Assembly (NCBI RefSeq): GCF_003464595.1
Contig: NZ_QRZF01000004.1
Coordinates: 248,001-312,000 of the forward strand
Reading direction: 5' to 3'
Source: Bacteroides intestinalis
Lineage (GTDB): Bacteria; Bacteroidota; Bacteroidia; Bacteroidales; Bacteroidaceae
Length of the DNA stretch: 64,000 nt
Shown: one piece after another, positions 44,105 to 52,316 of the stretch
How the letters are laid out: each line of letters starts with the position of its first letter
How positions within the stretch are numbered: the first letter of the stretch is position 1
Program-made: the position numbers and the translations under genes
The notes under the pieces: generated by a model
What the model saw: the letters and a program-made list of their open reading frames with translations, nothing else
Database searches by the model: none
What the model was told of the DNA's origin: nothing

Positions 44105-44905
44105 ATGAAAGAACTACTATCATCTATTGTACTGCTCATTCTCCTGTCATTTACCGGATGTCAATCCGGAAGTTCATCTCACAAACAACGACCACTTATC
44201 GGCCTATCTTGTTCACATCCCAGTGACTATTCGTCTGCACGAACGACTTATACCGAATCAGTCATACAAGCCGGAGGCATTCCAATACTTATACCAGTCA
44301 CAACAGACAGTATAGTCCTGGCAGATATCATCGGTCGGCTGGACGGGATTATTTTAATCGGGGGAGCGGATATACATCCTTCTTATTATAATGAAGAACC
44401 TATCGAACAACTGGGAGAGGTAGATTCACTGCGTGATGTTTATGATATTTCCCTTATCCGCTTTGCAGCGCAACGTGGTGTACCCATGTTGGGAATCTGC
44501 CGGGGCGAACAATTAATCAATGTAGCATTCGGTGGCACACTCTATCAGGATATTCCAGCCCAGCATCCGGATACTACCGTGCGACATAATCAGGAAGAAC
44601 CGAGTAGTGTACCCACTCATGCAGTCAACTTGCTTCCCGATTCTGAAATGGCACGGATAACAGGAGAGACACAACTATTTACCAATACCCACCATCATCA
44701 GGCCGTCAAGCAGGTAGCACCCGGTTTCCGAATTACGGCATGGGCCACAGACAGTATTCCCGAAGCCATTGAAAACATTGAAGGAAAGCCCATCTGGGGA
44801 GTACAATTCCACCCGGAAGCATTAATGGTAGCCGGTGATAGCATATCTGCCAGATTCTTCTATTTCCTGATCGATAAAGCAATCACATTCCGGAAAAGCA
44901 AATAA
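44105..44905 (+). CDS. lipoprotein class I glutamine amidotransferase (peptidase C26)
   Basis: A 266-residue protein of the gamma-glutamyl-GABA hydrolase/PuuD family, here with a lipobox (LSFTGC, Cys at residue 19). The catalytic Cys is in MLGICRGEQ, and the His-Glu pair in WGVQFHPEA. It would cut gamma-glutamyl bonds of substrates outside the cytoplasm, in contrast to cytosolic PuuD. Such exported versions are known in Bacteroides. It is divergent from fusA2 and precedes the 11-bp-unit palindrome. Substrate is unknown. Confidence 0.88.
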   Translation: MKELLSSIVLLILLSFTGCQSGSSSHKQRPLIGLSCSHPSDYSSARTTYTESVIQAGGIPILIPVTTDSIVLADIIGRLDGIILIGGADIHPSYYNEEPIEQLGEVDSLRDVYDISLIRFAAQRGVPMLGICRGEQLINVAFGGTLYQDIPAQHPDTTVRHNQEEPSSVPTHAVNLLPDSEMARITGETQLFTNTHHHQAVKQVAPGFRITAWATDSIPEAIENIEGKPIWGVQFHPEALMVAGDSISARFFYFLIDKAITFRKSK

Positions 44906-44916
44906 TAGTTTTATCC

Positions 44917-45041
44917 ATTACCGGACATATTCAACTCCCTGTCAAGTCCGTACCAACTCCGTATCTATACGCTTGGACTTGGTACGGAGTTGGTACGGAC
45001 TTGACAGGGAGTTGGTAGGGAGCAGGTCATATTCCGGTAAT
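44917..45041. repeat. long palindrome built of 11-bp units
   Basis: A perfect 32-bp inverted repeat (44932-44963 with 44983-45014) encloses a 19-base loop. Outer arms 44917-44925 and 45033-45041 match over 9 bp. The right side divides into five 11-bp units (44972-44982, 44983-44993, 44994-45004, 45005-45015, 45016-45026) of the type TAGGGAGTTGG. It lies between the convergent C26 lipoprotein and YhcH-like genes, so it may end both transcripts. Confidence 0.85.
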
Positions 45042-45087
45042 TCTTTAGTGATTTCTTATATATAAAATATATAGGTACGCGCGTGTA

Positions 45088-45705
45088 TCATATATAATCC
45101 AACTTAATCACAATCACCCTTATATCCTGATCTTCCTTATCCGTAGCTATCTTTGCAATATGCCAGTCGGACGGGAAGAACAAGAAAAACTCACCGGGAA
45201 CAGAGTCGATAAAGGTAGTTTTTTCCGGATCAAAATCATAGTGAATAACATCTTTTTTCTCACTATATTCGCAATTAGCCTTTGAAGACTCATGATCCAG
45301 CAATGCAAAACGTTCCGTTCCTTTCACCACATACTGCAAATCTATATGTTTCCGGTGTGATTCGGATGTCCGCTTCTCTAACGGTTCATTCTTACTATCT
45401 TCAACAGAAACCACAAGTGACGTTCCTTCTATTGGATGTTTTCCCTTCTCGATAGTAGTCAGGTCGTGCGACGCCAACCAGCGAAAAGCCGCCTTCCATT
45501 GTTCCGGATTCGCTTCGTACTGCGCTTTGAATTCCGCTAAATTCGTGGAAGAATGAGGCTTCGCCTTCAAACCTTCACTCCAGACTTTCGATTTTACCCA
45601 TTTTTCAGGCGAGATACTTTTTACTTTCTTGCCACTTTGAGCAGAGACAGACAGACAAACCGCAAGCATACAGGCAGTTGCCAATAACCATTGTAAGTGT
45701 TTCAT
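45088..45705 (-). CDS. secreted YhcH/YjgK/YiaL (EbgC-like) protein
   Basis: A 205-residue cupin-like protein with a signal peptide (residues ~1-22, cut after SAQ). The domain covers residues ~60-203: EGTSLVVSVEDS, HRKHIDLQYVVKG, and FFLFFPSDWHIAKI, whose His and Glu could bind a metal. Family members are EbgC (the small subunit of an E. coli beta-galactosidase) and sugar-acid proteins such as NanQ. An exported version beside a GH35 gene on the opposite strand is notable. The promoter is divergent from that of the GH43-GH35 gene. Confidence 0.88.
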   Translation of the reverse strand: MKHLQWLLATACMLAVCLSVSAQSGKKVKSISPEKWVKSKVWSEGLKAKPHSSTNLAEFKAQYEANPEQWKAAFRWLASHDLTTIEKGKHPIEGTSLVVSVEDSKNEPLEKRTSESHRKHIDLQYVVKGTERFALLDHESSKANCEYSEKKDVIHYDFDPEKTTFIDSVPGEFFLFFPSDWHIAKIATDKEDQDIRVIVIKLDYI

Positions 45706-45738
45706 GTTAATGTTTTCTATAATTTCGTTTACTGACTA

Positions 45739-45746
45739 CAAAGATA
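45739..45746 (-). promoter_or_regulatory. -7 box for the YhcH-like gene
   Basis: On the minus strand this reads TATCTTTG, 33 bases before the ATG. Confidence 0.65.
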
Positions 45747-45827
45747 TAAATTATAAATCGTATAAAATTGAAACATCTGTCTACCTATATTGAATTATTT
45801 GTGGAACATTAAATGATAAGTCGTTCT

Positions 45828-45835
45828 TATCTTTG
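45828..45835 (+). promoter_or_regulatory. -7 box for the GH43-GH35 gene
   Basis: TATCTTTG lies 43 bases before the ATG at 45879. Confidence 0.65.
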
Positions 45836-45878
45836 CAACAGAAATTAATTCGTAAACTAACAATAAACCATTCAAATC

Positions 45879-48800
45879 ATGAGAAACATTTTCTGGAGTA
45901 TGACATTAGTTGTTGCCTGTTTGTTTGGAGCTGCTACAGCGCAAGCCCAAAAACAAGTAACCACCAACAATGCCATCGTGCCGGGTGAAGTATGGAACGA
46001 CACCGACGGTAACCCCATCAATGCACATGGCGGCGGTATCCTCTACCATGAAGGAACGTACTACTGGTACGGTGAGTACAAAAAAGGTAAAACCATCCTG
46101 CCCGAATGGGCTACATGGGAGTGTTACCGCACGGATGTAACCGGCGTGAGCTGCTATTCATCCAAAGACCTTCTGAACTGGAAGTTCGAAGGCATCGTGC
46201 TTCCCGCAGTGAAGGACGACCAAGGTCACGACCTGCACACCAGCAAGGTACTGGAACGTCCGAAGGTGATTTATAACCCCAAAACCAAGAAATTCGTGAT
46301 GTGGGCACATGTGGAAAGTGCCGACTACAGCAAGGCATGCGCCGGAGTAGCCATCAGTGACTCCCCTACCGGAGAATTCACCTATCTGGGCAGTTTCCGC
46401 CCCAACGGTGCCATGAGCCGCGACCAAACCGTATTCGTAGACGATGATGGCCGTGCCTACCACTTTTATTCGTCAGAAAACAATGCAACGCTGTACATCA
46501 GCGAATTGACTGACGATTATCAAAGACCGAGCGGACGCTATACCCGTAACTTCGTCAAGGAAAGCCGCGAAGCTCCCGCCGTCTTCAAGCGTAACGGAAA
46601 ATACTACATGCTCTCTTCCGGCTGTACCGGTTGGGATCCCAATCAGGCTGAACTGGCAGTAGCAGACTCCATTATGGGTGAATGGAAAACAATCGGCAAC
46701 CCTTGTACCGGAACAGATGCCGACAAGACATTCTATGCTCAAAGCACTTACGTGCAGAAAATTATGGGCAAGAAAGACATGTACATTGCCATGTTCGACC
46801 GCTGGAATAAGAAAGACCTGGAAAACTCACGTTATGTATGGCTTCCATTCTCCTTCGAAGGTGATAAAATCACCATTCCCTGGCGTGACAAATGGAACTT
46901 CGACAGCTTTGCCGACCAAGGTCGTTTTGAAGCCGGCAAAGGAACTTTCCTGCTGAATGGCAAACCATTTGTGGTTAAAGCCGCCGAACTGCACTACCCA
47001 CGCATCCCGAAACCTTATTGGGACCAACGCATCAAGTTGTGCAAAGCACTGGGTATGAATACCGTCTGCCTCTATGTATTCTGGAACTCTCACGAACCGC
47101 AACCCGGCGTATATGACTTTACGGAGCAAAACGACCTGGCCGAGTTCTGCCGTCTGTGCCAGCAAAATGATATGTATGTCATCCTTCGCCCCGGACCATA
47201 TGTTTGCGCCGAGTGGGAAATGGGTGGTCTGCCATGGTGGCTGCTTAAGAAAAAGGATGTACGTCTGCGCGAATCCGATCCTTACTTCATTGAGCGTGTA
47301 GCTCTGTTCGAAGAAGCCGTAGCCAAGCAAGTGAAAGACCTGACGATTGCCAATGGCGGTCCCATCATCATGGTTCAGGTAGAAAACGAATATGGATCTT
47401 ACGGAGAAGATAAGGGTTATGTATCCCAAATCAGAGACATCGTACGTGCCAACTTCGGAAATGACATCGCCCTGTTCCAATGCGACTGGGCCTCTAACTT
47501 CACCCTGAACGGACTCGATGATCTGATCTGGACCATGAACTTCGGTACAGGTGCCAACGTCGACCAGCAATTTGCCAAACTGAAACAACTTCGTCCCAAC
47601 AGCCCGCTGATGTGTTCTGAATTCTGGAGCGGTTGGTTCGACAAATGGGGTGCCAACCACGAAACCCGTCCTGCCGCTGATATGATCAAAGGTATCGACG
47701 ATATGTTATCGAGAGGCATTTCATTCAGCCTGTATATGACACATGGAGGTACGAACTGGGGACACTGGGCAGGCGCCAACTCTCCCGGCTTTGCACCCGA
47801 TGTGACGTCTTACGATTATGATGCACCTATCAGTGAATCCGGTCAGACAACTCCTAAGTATTGGGCGTTGAGAGAAGCCATGGCGAAATACATGGATGGT
47901 GAGAAACAGGCGAAAGTACCTGCACTGATCAAACCTATCAGCATCCCTGCTTTCAGATTCACAGAAATGGCACCATTGTTCGAGAACCTGCCCGCAGCAA
48001 AGAAGGATGAAAACATCCGTACCATGGAAGAATATAACCAGGGCTTCGGAAGCATCCTCTACCGCACTACCCTGCCTGAATTGAAATCGCCCGCTACCCT
48101 CACAGTGAACGATGCGCACGACTATGCACAGGTATTCGTAGACGGGAAATACATCGGCAAACTCGACAGAAGAAACGGTGAAAAGCAATTGGTACTCCCC
48201 GCCTGCGTCAAAGGTTCCAGACTTGATATTCTGGTAGAGGCCATGGGTCGCATCAACTTCGGTCGTGCCATCAAAGACTTCAAAGGAATCACGAAAAACG
48301 TAGAACTTTCTATGGACATCAACGGATATCCTTTCGTTTGCGACCTGAAGAACTGGGAAGTTTTCAACATTGAAGATACCTATGAATTCTATCAGGGCAT
48401 GAAGTTCCAGCCGATAGAGTCATTGACAGACCGTCTCGGACAACGTATTCCGGGTGTTTACCGTGCTAAATTCCAGGTGAAGAAACCAAGCGATACTTTC
48501 CTGAACTTCGAAACATGGGGCAAAGGACTGGTTTATGTGAACGGTTATGCATTAGGCCGTATCTGGGAGATCGGTCCTCAGCAGACTCTTTATGTACCGG
48601 GATGCTGGTTGAAGAAAGGTGAGAATGAAATCGTAGTTTTCGATATTGTAGGCCCTAAAGAAGCTAAGTCCGAAGGTTTAAGTGAACCGCTCCTTGACCA
48701 GCTGCTTGTACAGAAACCTTTGACACATCGCAATGAAGGCGAGAACTTGAACTTGTCAGGTGAAAAACCTGTATTCACGGGAAGTTTCAAACCGGGTAAC

Positions 48801-49199
48801 GGCTGGCAGGAAGTTAAATTCAACAAACCTGTTACCGGACGCTATGTTTGCATTGAAGCATTAAACTCACAGGATGGAAAAGACCTGGCTTGTATTGCCG
48901 AAATGTATTTCTTGGACAAGGATGGTAGCCGTCTGTCCCGCGAGCCTTGGATTGTGAAGTATGCCGACAGCGAAGACGTAGCTCACGTCAACCGCTCTGC
49001 CGACAAGACTTTCGACCTTCAGGAATCCACCTATTGGAGCACAGAGAAAGGTAGTCCTTATCCGCATACAATTGTAATCGATCTGGGCGCCAGTCATGCA
49101 TTGACAGGTTTCCAATGCTTGCCCCGAATGGAAAGTGAAGTACCGGGAGGCATCAAGGATTTCAAGATTTATGTGAAGGGGGAAAACTTCAAATACTAA
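45879..49199 (+). CDS. GH43-GH35 fusion with C-terminal discoidin-like module
   Basis: An 1106-residue secreted enzyme. A signal peptide (~1-23) is followed by a GH43-type five-bladed propeller (~30-340) whose opening motif NPINAHGGGILYH has no Asp at the usual catalytic-base place, as in some galactan-active GH43 subfamilies; a Glu in SREAPAVF is the likely acid. Residues ~350-700 are a GH35 beta-galactosidase barrel: QVENEYGSYG with acid Glu504 and SEFWSGWFDKW with nucleophile Glu581. Galactose-binding-like sheets follow (~740-930), and a discoidin-type module ends it (~960-1106). It would remove galactose, and possibly arabinose or galactan, at the cell surface or periplasm. It sits at the left of the PUL with its own promoter. 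Confidence 0.9.
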   Translation: MRNIFWSMTLVVACLFGAATAQAQKQVTTNNAIVPGEVWNDTDGNPINAHGGGILYHEGTYYWYGEYKKGKTILPEWATWECYRTDVTGVSCYSSKDLLNWKFEGIVLPAVKDDQGHDLHTSKVLERPKVIYNPKTKKFVMWAHVESADYSKACAGVAISDSPTGEFTYLGSFRPNGAMSRDQTVFVDDDGRAYHFYSSENNATLYISELTDDYQRPSGRYTRNFVKESREAPAVFKRNGKYYMLSSGCTGWDPNQAELAVADSIMGEWKTIGNPCTGTDADKTFYAQSTYVQKIMGKKDMYIAMFDRWNKKDLENSRYVWLPFSFEGDKITIPWRDKWNFDSFADQGRFEAGKGTFLLNGKPFVVKAAELHYPRIPKPYWDQRIKLCKALGMNTVCLYVFWNSHEPQPGVYDFTEQNDLAEFCRLCQQNDMYVILRPGPYVCAEWEMGGLPWWLLKKKDVRLRESDPYFIERVALFEEAVAKQVKDLTIANGGPIIMVQVENEYGSYGEDKGYVSQIRDIVRANFGNDIALFQCDWASNFTLNGLDDLIWTMNFGTGANVDQQFAKLKQLRPNSPLMCSEFWSGWFDKWGANHETRPAADMIKGIDDMLSRGISFSLYMTHGGTNWGHWAGANSPGFAPDVTSYDYDAPISESGQTTPKYWALREAMAKYMDGEKQAKVPALIKPISIPAFRFTEMAPLFENLPAAKKDENIRTMEEYNQGFGSILYRTTLPELKSPATLTVNDAHDYAQVFVDGKYIGKLDRRNGEKQLVLPACVKGSRLDILVEAMGRINFGRAIKDFKGITKNVELSMDINGYPFVCDLKNWEVFNIEDTYEFYQGMKFQPIESLTDRLGQRIPGVYRAKFQVKKPSDTFLNFETWGKGLVYVNGYALGRIWEIGPQQTLYVPGCWLKKGENEIVVFDIVGPKEAKSEGLSEPLLDQLLVQKPLTHRNEGENLNLSGEKPVFTGSFKPGNGWQEVKFNKPVTGRYVCIEALNSQDGKDLACIAEMYFLDKDGSRLSREPWIVKYADSEDVAHVNRSADKTFDLQESTYWSTEKGSPYPHTIVIDLGASHALTGFQCLPRMESEVPGGIKDFKIYVKGENFKY

Positions 49200-49216
49200 T
49201 CTGAATTTCTATAAAC

Positions 49217-49260
49217 AAAAGAGACGGTTACTATCATAAAGATGATAACCGTCTCTTTCG
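49217..49260. terminator. terminator between the GH43-GH35 gene and GH115
   Basis: AAAGAGACGGTTA (49218-49230) pairs with AACCGTCTCTTT (49247-49258), and TATCAT/ATGATA extend the stem, so both converging genes end here. Confidence 0.85.
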
Positions 49261-49303
49261 TTGGTATATATTACTCAAAGAAAATTCATCCTATTGAAAA
49301 TCA

Positions 49304-52204
49304 TCACTGTACGATTGTTGTTTCAGGTCCAAGATAAGAGCGTTTCATCCCTCCCATATCTATTACAACCTTTTGTATAATCATACCAGGATCAGAACAT
49401 ATTAACTTCAGCGTATGCTTACCCGGCTTATCTATGTTTAAAGTTACAGCATTTACTGTACTGTTGCGATACACATTTTCTCTCCACTCGCCTGAATATT
49501 CTTTTGCATTGTTCGAAGCATACTTCAGCAGACCATCATCTATCATTACACCAAAACAAGTGCCATGTTCCAAGTTAATAGGGAAAACAGGCAAAGCATA
49601 AGTATAGACTGTTACTGAACCGGCATTAAAGGTATAAAAATCATATTCCACTTTAGCAGCCTTCTTTGAACGACGCGGATTTTGGACAGGTTTTGTAGGT
49701 TCTCCTAATCGTATACACTGATTTTCATATCCCAATCCCTCTATAACTTTCATCTTTATATCCTCATTCTCCACTTTTCTATGATATTTTCCCGGATTAA
49801 TAGATACGCATCCATTATCTTCCACATACCATCCCTTCAACTCGCTGACTGAAGGAAAAGCAGGATTAAAAACTGGTAAATAAATCTTTTCCACATTGTC
49901 ACCGGATACGACCTCTATTTCGCCTGTGATCCTTTCTCCTACCGGAACTTTATCCCAGTCAACAGATACAATAATTCGTTCTTGCAGTAAAGTAGTTCCG
50001 CTGTATCTGCTAAGTTTAATCCAAGAATCTGAAGCCTTAGCGTTCCACCTAAATTCTTGATTTCCTATATTATATAATTCTATAAATAAGTTTTTCCGTG
50101 TATAAGGATTTACACAAGGAAGCACATTCAACGTAGTCTTTCCCAAGAAACAATCCTGTCCCGGAAGAAATATTCTCATTTCTGCTTGCTGAGGTAACTT
50201 TATGGTCATTACAGGAGGCATTTTTTGATAAGTAGCAGTCCAGCCAGGTGCCAAGGCCATCATATGGTCCCATTTACCATCAAGCAAGGAGTTATACTGA
50301 TTGGTATAATAATCTATACTATCATGATAAGCTTTAGTCATATCGGCTAAATAGTTAGTCGCTGCACGCCCCTGACGCGCATACCATCTATTTTGTTGTG
50401 CAGTCAGCATTTTCTTGTTCATAAGTGCCGCTCCTTTTACAGGATAGAAAACCAGTTCGTAAAAAGCTGCTTTATAAGATTCAGGCAAGGCATTCCATAT
50501 TTTTTCACTTTTATCAGAAATACGGTCATATTCTTGCATTCTTCCTTCTGCCTCATTATAATTCGCAAAAGAAAAGTCTGTATCCGTCACCCTTTCATGG
50601 GAATGTTCATTATTCCATTCATATCCCCATCCCATTGCCTCCGGCTTGTGCTGAAAGCCCAAATGATAATAACTACTCAAGATGTCATTCATATCTTCCC
50701 TGTACTTCTCACCAAAAATGGAAGCCAGAAAGTCTACCTGATGATTGTTTATATTATCAAAATTAAATTTATTGATATCCCAGGCCATATCCAGAAACGT
50801 TTTCATTCCCAATTCACCCGGTTTGATATCTCCCACATTCAATAACCAATAACGTTTTGCTCCGGTATCATAAGCCTTTCGCATCTCTTCAAACATCAAT
50901 GCAGGAGGGGTCGTATTTAACCATAAATAATCATGCGGTTCACCTAAGTATGAAATATGATAATATACGCCCGATCCTCCTTTACGTTTTTTCTCTTCCT
51001 CATTATTCAAACGCTTAATATAGCCAAAATTATCATCTGGCCAAACCAACATTATATCTTCAGGTAATCTTAATCCCCTCTCATAAATATCAAGTACTTC
51101 TTTATAGGGAACAAAAATCTGAGGGATAGAATCAAGAGAAGCATCTATATGTTTTTTCAAAATACTTCTCTGATCAGCAATAACTTCTTCCACCAAACTG
51201 ACTTCTTTATCTTTAGGCACACCTACAAGTCCGGAATCATGAATACCACGCATAGCAATCGTGTAGATATTCTCATACGGGGCATTTTCAGAAACCCGCT
51301 GATCAAGTATCTTATTAATTCCTTCTTTGTTGGTCATATAATTCCACTCTCCCATCGTTTTCTTATCCCACTCCGTCACATTATTAAATAATAATGGTTC
51401 ACAGTGAGAAGAGCTCATTATAATTCCATAACTATCTGCAACCAATTTGTTTTCAGGATATTTATTAAAAGCTCCCGAAGAAGGATGCATCGCAGGGGCA
51501 AGTACATTGCCTTTCATTCGGAGAATCAGTTCACACACCTTGGCATAAGTTTTAGGCCCGATATCTCCCAGTTCTTTATCAAACGTTTTTCCAGCCCATG
51601 GGGTTATTCCCCAGCCTTCATCATTAATAAAGATACCTCTGTACTGAACAGACGGAGCCTGAGAAATGTAGTTTACACTCTCAACATATAGTTGAGACTT
51701 TTTTTTCACAGGAACGTCGGCCCACCAATATAAAGGGGATACTCCCATAGCCTCCGACAGTGTGAATACACCATAAGCTGTACCACGTCTGTCACATCCA
51801 GCTATCACAAGTACTTTTTTCACTCCTTTGACAGGAGCTTCAATTGTTTTAATAACAAACTGTTCCCAGCCTCCACTAATAGCAGAGACATCCAATTGCC
51901 CCTCTATCACCAATTGATCAATAAAAGCGTTATGTCCCACTGTCCCCACAACAACAGCATACTCGGAAGAAACTTTTTTTGAAGAAACAGCTATCTTCTT
52001 ATTAGTCACTCGCTTTATATCCTCTGCCAGAAGACAAGCTGTTTTTTCTACTACGTTATAATCCCGGGCATCATAATAAATCACCACTTTATGTGAAGTC
52101 ACTAACGGGAAGGCTGTCCCACTTCCGGTTTCCTTAACATTAATCTGTCCCCAGGACAGTACCGGAAGAAGCATCGACATGAATATTAACCAAAATCTCC
52201 TCAT
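49304..52204 (-). CDS. GH115 alpha-1,2-glucuronidase (with inserted Ig-like module)
   Basis: A 966-residue secreted enzyme that removes (4-O-methyl-)glucuronic acid from xylan or related glycans. The signal peptide is residues ~1-20. The GH115 core shows YRGIFINDEGWG (~residue 190), SSSHCEPLLFNN, VWPDDNFGYI and YHISYLGEPHDYLWL. Residues ~690-780 hold an Ig-like beta module resembling BACON (FRWNAKASDSWIKLSRYSG), absent from the second GH115. The C-terminal domain is the usual GH115 beta-sandwich. It is in one unit with susD 112 bases upstream, after a hairpin. Confidence 0.92.
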   Translation of the reverse strand: MRRFWLIFMSMLLPVLSWGQINVKETGSGTAFPLVTSHKVVIYYDARDYNVVEKTACLLAEDIKRVTNKKIAVSSKKVSSEYAVVVGTVGHNAFIDQLVIEGQLDVSAISGGWEQFVIKTIEAPVKGVKKVLVIAGCDRRGTAYGVFTLSEAMGVSPLYWWADVPVKKKSQLYVESVNYISQAPSVQYRGIFINDEGWGITPWAGKTFDKELGDIGPKTYAKVCELILRMKGNVLAPAMHPSSGAFNKYPENKLVADSYGIIMSSSHCEPLLFNNVTEWDKKTMGEWNYMTNKEGINKILDQRVSENAPYENIYTIAMRGIHDSGLVGVPKDKEVSLVEEVIADQRSILKKHIDASLDSIPQIFVPYKEVLDIYERGLRLPEDIMLVWPDDNFGYIKRLNNEEEKKRKGGSGVYYHISYLGEPHDYLWLNTTPPALMFEEMRKAYDTGAKRYWLLNVGDIKPGELGMKTFLDMAWDINKFNFDNINNHQVDFLASIFGEKYREDMNDILSSYYHLGFQHKPEAMGWGYEWNNEHSHERVTDTDFSFANYNEAEGRMQEYDRISDKSEKIWNALPESYKAAFYELVFYPVKGAALMNKKMLTAQQNRWYARQGRAATNYLADMTKAYHDSIDYYTNQYNSLLDGKWDHMMALAPGWTATYQKMPPVMTIKLPQQAEMRIFLPGQDCFLGKTTLNVLPCVNPYTRKNLFIELYNIGNQEFRWNAKASDSWIKLSRYSGTTLLQERIIVSVDWDKVPVGERITGEIEVVSGDNVEKIYLPVFNPAFPSVSELKGWYVEDNGCVSINPGKYHRKVENEDIKMKVIEGLGYENQCIRLGEPTKPVQNPRRSKKAAKVEYDFYTFNAGSVTVYTYALPVFPINLEHGTCFGVMIDDGLLKYASNNAKEYSGEWRENVYRNSTVNAVTLNIDKPGKHTLKLICSDPGMIIQKVVIDMGGMKRSYLGPETTIVQ

Positions 52205-52232
52205 AACATAAACTTTATTCTAATTACTATTT

Positions 52233-52262
52233 ATTGTGTGTCTGCATTAGCAGACACACAAT
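52233..52262 (-). repeat. perfect 13-bp hairpin between susD and GH115
   Basis: ATTGTGTGTCTGC (52233-52245) pairs with GCAGACACACAAT (52250-52262) around a four-base loop. No T run follows on the minus strand, so it is probably not a full terminator but an RNA-stabilising or attenuating stem. Confidence 0.65.
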
Positions 52263-52316
52263 GACTAAAAACAATATAACTTTTACCCCTAATACCTAAT
52301 CGTATTTTTATCACCT

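Noticed and set aside
46827..47660. 277-codon antisense frame inside the GH35 part
   Set aside because: It is a shadow of the GH35 coding sequence with no recognisable domain.
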